Shown in pieces: positions 35,176 through 48,728 of a stretch of 64,000 nt of DNA (positions are counted from its first letter, which is position 1; every line of letters starts with the position of its first letter). The position numbers and the translations under genes were made by a program. Location: the NCBI GenBank assembly GCA_035531075.1, contig DATKTO010000039.1, positions 1-64,000 on the forward strand, read 5' to 3'. The stretch is from 39-52-133 sp035531075 (lineage in GTDB: Bacteria > Pseudomonadota > Gammaproteobacteria > Burkholderiales > Gallionellaceae). Under the pieces are notes generated by a model. The model saw nothing but the letters and a program-made list of their open reading frames with translations, made no database searches and was not told the origin of the DNA.

Positions 35176-35888
35176 GTGAGCAATTATTATTTGACCGTTT
35201 GTTTGGCGCGGATGGACATAAAATATCCAGCGAGGGCTTGTTCCTGCATGGCCTGGCCGAAGTCGATGGACAAACAATCAGCGTGATCGGCACGCGCGAC
35301 CATGCGGCGATCGATGTTACGCTGGCGCTGCGCATTGCGGATGCGATTCTGCACACCGTGCGCGCTGATGCGTCCACCTCGCCGCGTCCCATCCTGTTTA
35401 TTGCCGACACCCAGGGCCAGGCCCTGTCGCGGCACGACGAGCTGCTCGGCCTCAACGGCTATTTTGCCCATGTCGCGCGCTGCGTCGACTTGGCGCGACG
35501 CCAAGGGCACAAGCTGGTCACGCTGATCCACGGCGAGGCCGTCAGCGGCGGCTTCCTCGCCTACGGCATGCTGGCCGACCGCATCTGCGCCTTGCCCGAT
35601 GCGCAGGTGCGGGTGATGGATCTGCGCGCGATGTCGCGCGTTACCAAGATCAATCTGGAAAGGCTGGAGGAGCTGGCGGCAGTGTCGCCGGTATTTGCGC
35701 CGGGTGCGGAGAATTACTGGAAGATGGGCGGCATCCACGAGATTTGGACGGCGCGGGACCACTGGGGCGAGCGCCTCGCCGCCGCCTTCGGCAGCATTGC
35801 TGATAGCGACAGCCGTGCAACTATAGGCAATGAGCGCGGAGGGCGGCAACTCGCCGCGTCCATCGCACAGTTAGTGGCGGATGCCTGA
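35172..35888 (+). CDS. mdcE: Malonate decarboxylase gamma subunit
   Basis: The 238-residue partner of MdcD completes the decarboxylase active site. ILFIADTQGQALSRHDELLG (about 76-95), LIHGEAVSGGFLAYGMLADR (about 118-137) and MDLRAMSRVTKINLERLEEL match the family, with the HGEAxSGG oxyanion region intact. Overlaps mdcD by 4 nt; mdcG follows after 2 nt. Confidence 0.94.
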   Translation: MSEQLLFDRLFGADGHKISSEGLFLHGLAEVDGQTISVIGTRDHAAIDVTLALRIADAILHTVRADASTSPRPILFIADTQGQALSRHDELLGLNGYFAHVARCVDLARRQGHKLVTLIHGEAVSGGFLAYGMLADRICALPDAQVRVMDLRAMSRVTKINLERLEELAAVSPVFAPGAENYWKMGGIHEIWTARDHWGERLAAAFGSIADSDSRATIGNERGGRQLAASIAQLVADA

Positions 35889-35890
35889 GC

Positions 35891-36568
35891 ATGGAAGGAT
35901 TCCGTCGCCACGACCTGGTGTGGCTAGACCCTGACACCGACGTGAAGACATTGCTTGTCAGCGACGAGCATGCCGACATGGCACGCAACTGGATACAGCA
36001 AAGCTGGCCGCTGGTGGTGGCGCGCCAGCCCGATGAAGCAGCCAGGCAGGCAGGACTGTTGCAACTGGGCATCACGCTGCCATCTTCTCCAGCACGCACG
36101 CGTGTTGCTCTGCGTGTGTCGCAAGCCACCATCATCAGCTATTCCCGACCGCTGCTGCTGAAAGATGCCATTGCCTATGCGCCTCCGGCATGGCGTGAGC
36201 ATCTGTCTGCCGTGTCCGAAATTTGCGCAGCACATGCCGTGGAAGCGCGGGTTTATGGTTCGCTCTCCACCCAGGCTTTCACCGGAAAAAACTATCTGGA
36301 TGCGGCGAGCGATGTAGATGTGCTGTTTGAATGCAGCAAGAAGACAACACTGCAAAAGTTGCTGGACGAACTGCAAGCACTGGAGATGGAGCCGCTGAAA
36401 ATAGATGGTGAAATATTGACACTGAGCGGATGGGCTGTTGCGTGGCGCGAACTGGCCACCGCACTGCAGAAGAATACGTCCGTTATACTGCTCGCCAAGT
36501 CTTATAGCGAAGCCCGTCTGCTTCGCCTTGATCAATTATTTTCACAGCAGTTATCAGCTGCCGCCTGA
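35891..36568 (+). CDS. mdcG: Malonate decarboxylase holo-ACP synthase (phosphoribosyl-dephospho-CoA transferase)
   Basis: The 225-residue nucleotidyltransferase attaches the prosthetic group made by MdcB to the MdcC serine. The nucleotidyltransferase G-S and Asp motifs are seen in RVYGSLSTQAFTGKNYLD followed by SDVDVLFE (about residues 118-146). EGFRRHDLVWLDP opens the protein as in other MdcG. It starts 2 nt after mdcE and ends 1 nt before mdcB. Confidence 0.93.
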   Translation: MEGFRRHDLVWLDPDTDVKTLLVSDEHADMARNWIQQSWPLVVARQPDEAARQAGLLQLGITLPSSPARTRVALRVSQATIISYSRPLLLKDAIAYAPPAWREHLSAVSEICAAHAVEARVYGSLSTQAFTGKNYLDAASDVDVLFECSKKTTLQKLLDELQALEMEPLKIDGEILTLSGWAVAWRELATALQKNTSVILLAKSYSEARLLRLDQLFSQQLSAAA

Positions 36569-36569
36569 T

Positions 36570-37454
36570 ATGGAAGCCGCATTCTGTATTGCTGCCAAAA
36601 TTGAATCACCTTCCCTTGATTTGCAGGCCGGGTATCTGCAGCTGGAACAAATTTGTGTGGATGCCTTGCGCTGTGAGGCAATGGCCTGGCCCAAGCCCGG
36701 GCTGGTCACGCCGGTAGATTCTGGCAGCCATTGCGATATGAATATCGCTACCCTTCTTACCAGCATAGAAGCGTTGCGCGGCAGCTTTGTGCTGCTGGCT
36801 GAGGCTGGCGCGCGCGGTGCATCCTTTGCGATGCTGCGAGAAATTGGCATGACAGCCGAGCGCAGCATGCTGCATGCCACTGACGGCATCAACACCCATC
36901 GCGGCGCGATTTTCAATCTTGGCCTGCTGGTCGCGGCTGCGGCGCGGAGGCCGCTTGATTATTCCTTACACAGCTTGGGCTGCGGTGAAATCGTCGCACG
37001 TTTGTGGGGTGCTGAGATTGTTGCAGCGCGTAAAAATTCGCCTGCCTCGCATGGCAACAGCGTGTTTAAGAAATATTTCGCTGGCGGTGCAAGGACGGAA
37101 GCGGCAACAGGTTTCCCATCTGTATACAACATTGGCCTGCCCGCGCTGCGCCGTCATCTTGCTGCAGGGCATGACAGGGAAAGCGCGCTGCTCGCAACAT
37201 TGTTCGCGCTGATGGAATATCTGCCGGACAGCAACCTGTTGTGGCGCGCCGGGGAGCCAGGTCTTGAATTTGTGCGGAAATCCGCGGCGGATTTCAATCG
37301 CGATGGCGGCGTGGAGATGCCGGGCTGGCGCGAGCGCTTGCTAGGGCTGCACCGTGAATATGTTGCGCGGAACCTCAGCCCCGGCGGCAGCGCCGACCTC
37401 ATGGCGGCGACCTGGGTGGTGCACCAGCTTGAGTTGAATTTCTTTGCTGTTTAG
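36570..37454 (+). CDS. mdcB: Triphosphoribosyl-dephospho-CoA synthase
   Basis: The 294-residue CitG/MdcB-family enzyme condenses ATP and dephospho-CoA to the prosthetic-group precursor. Recognisable stretches are WPKPGLVTPVDSGSHCDM (about 38-55), DGINTHRGAIFNLGLLVAAA (about 106-125), PSVYNIGLPALRR and MEYLPDSNLLWRAG. The ATG at 36570 lies 1 nt after the mdcG stop; the longer frame to 36438 would overlap mdcG widely and is rejected. Confidence 0.93.
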   Translation: MEAAFCIAAKIESPSLDLQAGYLQLEQICVDALRCEAMAWPKPGLVTPVDSGSHCDMNIATLLTSIEALRGSFVLLAEAGARGASFAMLREIGMTAERSMLHATDGINTHRGAIFNLGLLVAAAARRPLDYSLHSLGCGEIVARLWGAEIVAARKNSPASHGNSVFKKYFAGGARTEAATGFPSVYNIGLPALRRHLAAGHDRESALLATLFALMEYLPDSNLLWRAGEPGLEFVRKSAADFNRDGGVEMPGWRERLLGLHREYVARNLSPGGSADLMAATWVVHQLELNFFAV

Positions 37455-37458
37455 CACC

Positions 37459-38385
37459 ATGCGTCTCGCGATACTTTGTTCCGGGCAGGCAGGTCAGCAC
37501 CGCGCCATGCTGGATGATCTGCTTGCCGAGCCCGAATGCGAGCCAATACGCGAGGCAGCGAGCGCAGCGCTGGGGCGGGATGTCGCGCAGTGGTGGCGCG
37601 CACTCGACGACAAAGAAATATTTTTCAACGCCAATGCACAGTTTGCCATCGCTTGTTACCAGATTTCAACGTGGAACAGAATTGCACATTTATTGCCGCA
37701 GATCAGCATGGTGGCGGGTTATTCGCTGGGTGAATTGATCGCCTATCACGTCGCGGGTGCGCTCGATGCAGCCGAGACCTTGCGGCTGGTGCGCACACGG
37801 GCACAGTTGATGGATGCGGCGATGCAGGGCAGCAAGGGCGGCTGCATGGCGCTATGGCGCGGCCGCGTGTCTCCCGCAACCATGGCAAAACGCGAGCAGA
37901 TGATTGGCGAATGCGGCCTGAGTGTGGCGATCAAGCGCCGCCACGGCGAAGAAGTGCTCGCCGGAACTGCTGACGCCATCGAGCGTTTTGTCGTCGAGCT
38001 GCAGCCCTTGAATCCGGGTTTGATGCGCTTGCCCGTCACCATCCCATCACACAGCCACCATCTTGCGGCAGCGGCAGCGGCTTTTCGCGAGGTGCTGAAT
38101 GAAAGCGCGTTAGCTGCGCCGCAGATACCAGTTCTGGGTGGGGTAGAGGCTGTTCCGGTTCGTACACGCGATCAGGCTGTAAATGCGTTGTCGCAGCAGA
38201 TGGCAAGCACCATCGACTGGAGCGGCTGTATGGAAACGCTGGTTGAGTCAGGCATCGACAGGGTAATTGAATTGGGACCTGGTAACGATCTTGCAAAGCT
38301 GCTTGAAACCGAGTATCCCCGCATCGCGGCAAGGTCGGTTGCTGAATTTAAAGATTATCGTGCGATGTCAGACTGGTTCGCTTAA
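37459..38385 (+). CDS. mdcH: Malonyl-CoA:ACP transacylase of malonate decarboxylase (epsilon subunit)
   Basis: The 308-residue acyltransferase charges the MdcC carrier with malonyl from malonyl-CoA to start the cycle. The acyltransferase fold shows LAILCSGQAGQHRAML, the nucleophile elbow AGYSLGELIAYH (Ser about 88), and VTIPSHSHHLAAAA with the catalytic His. It starts 4 nt after mdcB and closes the operon. No LysR-type mdcR is adjacent in this window. Confidence 0.93.
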   Translation: MRLAILCSGQAGQHRAMLDDLLAEPECEPIREAASAALGRDVAQWWRALDDKEIFFNANAQFAIACYQISTWNRIAHLLPQISMVAGYSLGELIAYHVAGALDAAETLRLVRTRAQLMDAAMQGSKGGCMALWRGRVSPATMAKREQMIGECGLSVAIKRRHGEEVLAGTADAIERFVVELQPLNPGLMRLPVTIPSHSHHLAAAAAAFREVLNESALAAPQIPVLGGVEAVPVRTRDQAVNALSQQMASTIDWSGCMETLVESGIDRVIELGPGNDLAKLLETEYPRIAARSVAEFKDYRAMSDWFA

Positions 38386-38516
38386 TTGAAATTATCAATC
38401 GAATCCGCAGCCTCATGACATTCAATACGAGTACGAGCAATGAATAACGCTGGGGTGGGTTCAAACTCAGTAAATGCTTCTACGCAAACCCGTTTTAAAC
38501 CGGAATACCCCAAATA

Positions 38517-38545
38517 TTGCCCTCCCCCTCGAGACAGTGTAGAAT
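38517..38545 (+). promoter_or_regulatory. Promoter of gltBD
   Basis: TTGCCC (38517-38522) and TAGAAT (38540-38545) are 17 bp apart. The predicted leader to the GTG at 38662 is about 110 nt. The 276-bp spacer after mdcH holds no gene. Confidence 0.6.
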
Positions 38546-38661
38546 TCCCGCCCTTTCGCTTTTGAATGGGCAACGTGGCTAGTTGAAGCTGGCAATTCAT
38601 GTTGGGGCGCTTTTTTGCGACGCCACTTTCTTTGCTGTAAACGATTTTATTGGGGAACTAA

Positions 38662-43407
<4,746 letters not shown>

Positions 43408-43458
43408 AATTTTTTCCCCTGCATTGAGAAACGGGGATTGGATAAATCGAGGTATGTA

Positions 43459-44922
43459 ATGGGTAAAGTAACCGGCTTCATGGAATTCAAACGGCAAGAC
43501 GAAGCGTATTTGCCAGCTGCCGAACGTGTAAAAAATTACAGAGAGTTCGTCATCGCATTGAAGGACGATCAGGCAAAGATTGAAGGTGCGCGCTGCATGG
43601 ATTGCGGCACGCCGTTCTGCACCAGCGGCTGTCCGGTAAATAACATCATTCCCGACTGGAATGATTTGGTCTATCGCGGCAATTTCCGTGCTGCGCTGGA
43701 TACTTTGCACTCTACCAACAACTTTCCGGAATTTACCGGCAGGATTTGTCCGGCACCATGCGAGGCAGCATGCACGCTGAACATCAACGATGATGCGGTC
43801 GGCATCAAGTCCATCGAGCATTTCATTATCGATAAAGGCTGGGAAAGTGGCTGGGTCAAGCCGCAGCCAGCCGCGGTTAAAACCGGCAAAAAGGTTGCGA
43901 TTGTGGGTTCAGGCCCTGCCGGTCTGGCTGCCGCACAGCAACTGGCGCGCGCAGGTCACGGGGTGACAGTGTATGAGAAAAATGACCGCATCGGCGGTTT
44001 GCTGCGTTACGGTATCCCCGATTTCAAGATGGAGAAATCGCATATCGACAGACGCGTCGAACAGATGAAAGCCGAAGGTGTGGTTTTCCGCACCGGCGTG
44101 CTGGTGGGCAAGGATTTCCCGAAACAGGTCACCAACTGGGCGAAAGAAACAATCTCTGCGGAACAGCTGAAAAAAGATTTTGATGCAGTCATTTTGACGG
44201 GTGGCGCGGAGTTGCCGCGCGATCTGCCGGTGCCTGGCCGCGAATTGAAGGGTATTCATTTTGCGATGGAATTTCTGCCACAGCAAAATAAAGTTGATGC
44301 CGGAGACAAACTGCCGGAGCAGATTCTGGCCAGCGGCAAGCATGTCGTGGTGATCGGCGGTGGTGATACCGGATCCGACTGCGTGGGCACCTCCAACCGC
44401 CACGCTGCAGCCAGTATTACCCAGTTTGAAGTGATGCCGCGGCCGCCTGAAAAAGAAAACAAACATCTGGTGTGGCCCAACTGGCCGCTCAAGATGCGGA
44501 CTTCCAGCTCGCAGGAAGAAGGCTGCAAGCGCGACTGGTCCGTTTTGACCAAGCGCTTCGTGGGCAAGAACGGCAAGGTTGAAAAATTGATCGCCTGCCG
44601 CGTCGAGTGGAAAAACGGCAAGATGCAAGAGATTCCAAAATCCGAATTTGAAGTGAAAGCCGATCTGGTATTTTTGGCGATGGGCTTTGTGTCACCGGTA
44701 CAGCAAGTACTAGATGCTTTTGGCGTGGCAAAAGACGGGCGCAACAATGCGGGTGCCAACACCGAGGGTGAAGGCTGCTACCGCACATCGGTAGAAAAGG
44801 TGTTTGCCGCCGGCGACATGCGCCGCGGCCAGTCGCTGGTAGTATGGGCGATACGCGAAGGCCGCCAGGCTGCGCGCGCAGTAGATGAGTATCTGATGGG
44901 CAGTTCAGTACTTCCTCGATAA
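43459..44922 (+). CDS. gltD: Glutamate synthase small subunit
   Basis: The 487-residue NAD(P)H-oxidising subunit feeds electrons to GltB. The N-terminal Cys clusters CMDCGTPFCTSGCP and CPAPCEAACT bind 4Fe-4S centres. FAD binds at VAIVGSGPAGLAAAQQLARA (about 137-156) and NADPH at VVVIGGGDTGSDCVG (about 296), with FAAGDMRRGQSLVVWAI near the end. The ATG at 43459 follows CGAGGT; an upstream TTG is rejected. It lies 51 nt after gltB. Confidence 0.96.
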   Translation: MGKVTGFMEFKRQDEAYLPAAERVKNYREFVIALKDDQAKIEGARCMDCGTPFCTSGCPVNNIIPDWNDLVYRGNFRAALDTLHSTNNFPEFTGRICPAPCEAACTLNINDDAVGIKSIEHFIIDKGWESGWVKPQPAAVKTGKKVAIVGSGPAGLAAAQQLARAGHGVTVYEKNDRIGGLLRYGIPDFKMEKSHIDRRVEQMKAEGVVFRTGVLVGKDFPKQVTNWAKETISAEQLKKDFDAVILTGGAELPRDLPVPGRELKGIHFAMEFLPQQNKVDAGDKLPEQILASGKHVVVIGGGDTGSDCVGTSNRHAAASITQFEVMPRPPEKENKHLVWPNWPLKMRTSSSQEEGCKRDWSVLTKRFVGKNGKVEKLIACRVEWKNGKMQEIPKSEFEVKADLVFLAMGFVSPVQQVLDAFGVAKDGRNNAGANTEGEGCYRTSVEKVFAAGDMRRGQSLVVWAIREGRQAARAVDEYLMGSSVLPR

Positions 44923-44978
44923 CAATAAACAATCAGCCCGCAGCTTGTGCAGATTAAGCAGATTGATGTCTGCGACAT

Positions 44979-44994
44979 CTGTGTCATCTGCGGA
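44979..44994 (-). repeat. Inverted copy of a 16-bp repeat also at 218-233
   Basis: The complement of 44979-44994 is TCCGCAGATGACACAG, identical to 218-233. The flanks here (AGATTAAGCAGATTGATGTC) show the CAGATNA-rich look of a dispersed proteobacterial repeat. It fills the gltD-hemE spacer. Confidence 0.5.
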
Positions 44995-45009
44995 TGGGGT
45001 TAAAAATTC

Positions 45010-46074
45010 ATGAATTTTAAAGTTAAGAACGACACTTTCCTGCGTGCCCTGTTGCGCGAGCCTACCGAATACACACCCGTGTGGATGATGCGGCAGGCCG
45101 GACGTTACCTTCCCGAGTATTGCGCCACACGCAAGCGCGCCGGCAGCTTCCTTGACCTGTGCAAGAATCCTGATCTGGCAACCGAGGTTACCTTGCAGCC
45201 GCTGGAACGCTTCCCGCTGGATGCGGCGATCCTGTTCTCGGATATTCTCACGGTGCCGGACGCGATGGGCCTAGGTTTGTATTTTACCGAAGGCGAGGGG
45301 CCTAAATTTTCCAGTCCATTGCGCGACGAGGCGGCGATCATGGCGCTGCGCGTGCCGGATATCGGCAAGGATCTGCGCTATGTGACCGATGCGGTATCGC
45401 AAATTCGCAAAGCGCTTAACGGCAGTGTTCCGTTAATTGGTTTTTCCGGCAGCCCGTGGACGCTGGCATGCTACATGGTGGAAGGCGGCAGCAGTTCCGA
45501 TTATGCGCGGGTGAAAACGCTGATGTATAAAGAGCCGAAGCTGATGCATCATATTCTGGAGGTCACCACGCAGGCGGTGATTCAGTACCTGAATGCACAA
45601 ATCGAAGCGGGCGCACAGGCGGTGATGATTTTTGACTCGTGGGGCGGTGCGCTGTCGCATTCTGCGTATCACGAGTTCTCGCTGGCCTATATGCAGAAGA
45701 TCGTCCAGGGCTTGAAGCGCGAGCAGGATGGCGTAAGGGTGCCATCGATAGTCTTTACCAAGGGCGGCGGCCTGTGGATAGACAGCATTGCCAATATCGG
45801 CTCAGATGCTGTGGGTCTGGACTGGACCATGGACATCGGCGTGGCGCGTCAGCGTGTCGGCAACAAGGTTGCGCTGCAGGGCAACCTTGACCCCAACGTG
45901 CTGTTTGCCACGCCTGAGGTAATCCGCAATGAAGTAGAAAAGATACTCGCCAGCTACGGCTTTGGCAGCGGTCATGTGTTCAATCTGGGTCACGGCATCT
46001 CGCAATTTACCAATCCGGACAATGCGGCAGCGCTGGTGGCTGCGGTGCATGAGCTCAGCAAAAAATACCACTAG
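45010..46074 (+). CDS. hemE: Uroporphyrinogen decarboxylase
   Basis: The 354-residue enzyme removes four carboxyl groups to give coproporphyrinogen III. The N-terminal signature PVWMMRQAGRYLPEY (about 20-34) holds substrate-binding Arg residues. ILFSDILTVPDAMGLGL carries the catalytic Asp, and the later signature IGFSGSPWTLACYMVEGG is intact. It lies 87 nt after gltD and is followed by a strong terminator and the DnaA-box region. Confidence 0.97.
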   Translation: MNFKVKNDTFLRALLREPTEYTPVWMMRQAGRYLPEYCATRKRAGSFLDLCKNPDLATEVTLQPLERFPLDAAILFSDILTVPDAMGLGLYFTEGEGPKFSSPLRDEAAIMALRVPDIGKDLRYVTDAVSQIRKALNGSVPLIGFSGSPWTLACYMVEGGSSSDYARVKTLMYKEPKLMHHILEVTTQAVIQYLNAQIEAGAQAVMIFDSWGGALSHSAYHEFSLAYMQKIVQGLKREQDGVRVPSIVFTKGGGLWIDSIANIGSDAVGLDWTMDIGVARQRVGNKVALQGNLDPNVLFATPEVIRNEVEKILASYGFGSGHVFNLGHGISQFTNPDNAAALVAAVHELSKKYH

Positions 46075-46113
46075 CGGGGTTAAAAAATCAAAAAGTTGCT
46101 TGACAATGGCTGG

Positions 46114-46314
46114 TTATGCACAAGACCAGCATGAACATTGAGGCCGCGGGATAACCCCCTCGCGGCCTCAATTGTTTTTGCATAACATGTTGATTAATAT
46201 GAATTAATATTCTGCATTTAAAATAAGCACAAGAAAAAAACTGTATACAGCGCTGATAGTTAGCCTACTTGTCAGGGAGTTACGCACATAGTTATCCACA
46301 GCATATGTGGGTAA
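46114..46314. promoter_or_regulatory. DnaA-box cluster with IHF site, origin-like
   Basis: Boxes are TTATGCACA (46114-46122, fits TTWTNCACA), TTACGCACA (46280-46288, one mismatch), TTATCCACA (46292-46300, perfect) and the complement of 46306-46314, TTACCCACA (one mismatch). The last two face each other 5 nt apart. An IHF core TAACATGTTGATT lies at 46183-46195. DnaA binding is predicted; whether this is an origin is open. Confidence 0.5.
46137..46179 (+). terminator. Terminator after hemE
   Basis: ATTGAGGCCGCG (46137-46148) pairs exactly with CGCGGCCTCAAT (46161-46172) around a 12-nt loop, followed by GTTTTT. Confidence 0.88.
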
Positions 46315-46384
46315 GATAAAAACCCCAATTGAGTCAAGGCGCTTGGCAATTTTCCAAAGAAAATACTGGAGAGCAATTAAATAA

Positions 46385-48562
46385 ATGCAGATAGTTCGTG
46401 TTGCACTGGATGTACCGCTGTCAACATTGTTTGATTATTCTGTGGCGGAAAATATGACCGTTGCCTCAGGGCAACGCGTCGTGGTTCCGTTCGGGCGCAA
46501 ACAGGCAGTGGGCGTGGTGATGGAAAGTGCGCTCGAGTCCGATCTGGCTGCCGAGCGCATCAAGGCTGTGGTGCAAGTACTGGATGATGTGCCGCCCTTG
46601 TCTGCCGAATTGCTCAAGCTGTTAAAGTTCTGCAGCGACTATTACCACCATCCCCTCGGCATGACGGTCATGTCTGCCTTGCCAACGCGCCTGCGCGGCA
46701 GCCAGCCGGTCACGCTGAAGCAAGCGCTGACTTTTACCTTGAGTGCGAGCGGGCGTGCCTTGAATCTGGCGGAATGGCCGAAGCGCAAGGCTGTGCAGTT
46801 GCGAGTCCTCACTGCCTTGCAGCAAAGCGCCCAGAGCGCCGCACAAATAAAAGCCATCTCCACGACTGCGCCGGCCGCACTCAAGCTGTTGCTCGAAGCG
46901 GGGTGGGTGGAGGCTGGCGTGTCTGCTGCCCATGCAGCAAACTTTACATTCAACGAGCAGCACCAGTTAACCGCTGAGCAGCAGTCCGCCGTGGATGCCG
47001 TCAACCGGGCGCAGGGCTATCACACCTTCCTGCTGCATGGCGTGACCGGCAGTGGCAAGACCGAGGTCTACGTGCATTTGCTGCAGCAGGTGTTGCAGCG
47101 TGGTGGCCAGGTTTTGCTGCTGGTGCCGGAGATCAATCTTACACCGCAACTGGAATATTATTTCCGCAGCCGTTTCCCCGAGACCGAATTGGTCAGCCTG
47201 CACAGCGGGCTGAATGATGGCGAGCGCACGCAAAACTGGCTGCTCGCACAATCAGGCCAGGCGCGCATTATTCTGGGCACACGCCTGGCTGTATTTACGC
47301 CGCTGCCGAACCTGGCCCTGATTATTGTGGACGAGGAGCACGATGCCTCGTTCAAGCAGCAGGACGGGCTGCGTTATTCGGCGCGCGATGTGGCGATTTT
47401 TCGCGCCAATGAGTGCGGCGTCGCTATCGTGCTGGGCTCGGCTACCCCGTCGCTGGAAAGTTACTACAACGCGCGCAGCGGGCGCTATACCCTGCTGACG
47501 TTAAGCCAGCGTGCGTCGCAACAGGCGCAATTGCCCAGCGTGCGCTGCATCAATATCAGCCATGCGCTGTTGCCTGAAGGAATCAGCAAGGACTTACTTT
47601 CTGCACTGGATGAGCGTTTACTGCGCGGTGAGCAGAGCCTGGTGTTCATCAACCGGCGCGGCTATGCCCCAGTGTTGATGTGCACCGCGTGCGGCTGGCT
47701 GTCCGACTGCCCCAATTGCGCGGGGAAGATGGTGTTGCACCTTAAGGATCGCCGCTTGCGCTGTCATCACTGCGGTCATCAGACGCGCGTTCCGCATGGC
47801 TGTCCAAGTTGCGGCAATGTCGACTTGCAGCCGGTCGGCATCGGCACGCAACGCATTGAAACTGCCCTGCAAGCGCATTTTCCCGGGGCACGCATCCTCC
47901 GCGTGGATCGAGACAGCACGCGCAACAAGGGCACGTGGAATGCGATGCGCAAGCAGATTCAGGATGAGGCGGTGGATATTCTGGTGGGCACACAGATGCT
48001 GGCGAAGGGACACGATTTTCACAACCTGACGCTGGTGTGTGTGCTGAATCCGGATGGTGCTCTGTATAGCGGCGATTTTCGCGCATCGGAGAAATTGTTT
48101 GCGCAGCTCGCGCAGGTGGCGGGGCGCGCCGGGCGCGGTGACAAGCCAGGTGAAGTCCTGGTGCAAACAGCATTTCCAGATCATCCGCTGTTTCGCGCTT
48201 TGCGTGCGCATGACTACAATGCATGGGCGGCCACTTTGCTGACAGAGCGGGAACAGGCGGGGTTCCCGCCATTTGTATTCCAGGTGTTGCTGCGCGCGGA
48301 AGGCAAGCAGGAGTCAGAGGTGTACGAGTTTATGCAACAGGCGCGCAACGCAGCCGCAGAATTGGACATGCAGGTGGAAATTTACGGAGTCGTTCCTGCC
48401 GCCATGCCACGCCGTGCAAACCACATACGTCTTCAATTGCTGGTGCAAAGCGATACACGAAAAAGCCTGCAGCAGTTCCTGAGGGTATGGCGCCCCATGC
48501 TGGATGAAGTACCGGCTAAAAAATTACGCTGGTCACTGGACATTGACCCTTTGGAATTTTAG
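46385..48562 (+). CDS. priA: Primosomal protein N' (replication restart helicase PriA)
   Basis: The 725-residue helicase reloads DnaB at stalled forks. A 3'-end-binding N-terminal domain (about 1-105) and winged helix precede the motor: Walker A LLHGVTGSGKTEVYVHLL (about 217), IIVDEEHDASFKQQ (box II) and GSATPSLESYYNARSG (motif III). Eight Cys in CTACGWLSDCPNC and CHHCGHQTRVPHGCPSCG bind two Zn. VAGRAGRGDKPG is motif VI. The origin-like region lies directly upstream. Confidence 0.96.
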   Translation: MQIVRVALDVPLSTLFDYSVAENMTVASGQRVVVPFGRKQAVGVVMESALESDLAAERIKAVVQVLDDVPPLSAELLKLLKFCSDYYHHPLGMTVMSALPTRLRGSQPVTLKQALTFTLSASGRALNLAEWPKRKAVQLRVLTALQQSAQSAAQIKAISTTAPAALKLLLEAGWVEAGVSAAHAANFTFNEQHQLTAEQQSAVDAVNRAQGYHTFLLHGVTGSGKTEVYVHLLQQVLQRGGQVLLLVPEINLTPQLEYYFRSRFPETELVSLHSGLNDGERTQNWLLAQSGQARIILGTRLAVFTPLPNLALIIVDEEHDASFKQQDGLRYSARDVAIFRANECGVAIVLGSATPSLESYYNARSGRYTLLTLSQRASQQAQLPSVRCINISHALLPEGISKDLLSALDERLLRGEQSLVFINRRGYAPVLMCTACGWLSDCPNCAGKMVLHLKDRRLRCHHCGHQTRVPHGCPSCGNVDLQPVGIGTQRIETALQAHFPGARILRVDRDSTRNKGTWNAMRKQIQDEAVDILVGTQMLAKGHDFHNLTLVCVLNPDGALYSGDFRASEKLFAQLAQVAGRAGRGDKPGEVLVQTAFPDHPLFRALRAHDYNAWAATLLTEREQAGFPPFVFQVLLRAEGKQESEVYEFMQQARNAAAELDMQVEIYGVVPAAMPRRANHIRLQLLVQSDTRKSLQQFLRVWRPMLDEVPAKKLRWSLDIDPLEF

Positions 48563-48728
48563 AAGATAACTGAGGTAGAATAAAAATACATGAATTATAC
48601 TGCGTCAGGAATGAACAGGTCATAGAGCGGCCATTCTCAACGTAAGCGGTCTAACTCGCTTGAGAACGCACTATTTGCCCGCTCCGGTTGAAATAATACA
48701 AACTCTAACAAACTGAAAGGAACATGCA
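48563..48728. other. Spacer upstream of the membrane cytochrome gene
   Basis: No gene is seen. A bulged hairpin occurs at 48634-48666 (TTCTC/GAGAA outside, AAGCG/CGCTT inside). AAAGGA about 8 nt before the next ATG is its ribosome site. Confidence 0.35.

Larger units (their letters stand above)
46075..46384. other. hemE-priA spacer: terminator, DnaA boxes, IHF site, AT-rich stretch
   Basis: No gene is seen in these 310 bp. It holds TTGACA (46100-46105) without a clear -10, a hairpin GCTGGT/ACCAGC (46109-46114 and 46125-46130), the terminator at 46137-46179, an AT-rich run (about 46171-46260), four DnaA-box-like 9-mers and one IHF-consensus site. The set resembles a bacterial replication origin in miniature or a DnaA-controlled priA promoter. 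Confidence 0.55.

Noticed and set aside
46100..46180. Possible small RNA (TTGACA, two hairpins, terminator) after hemE
   Set aside because: No -10 at correct distance from TTGACA, so the hairpin is better explained as the hemE terminator.
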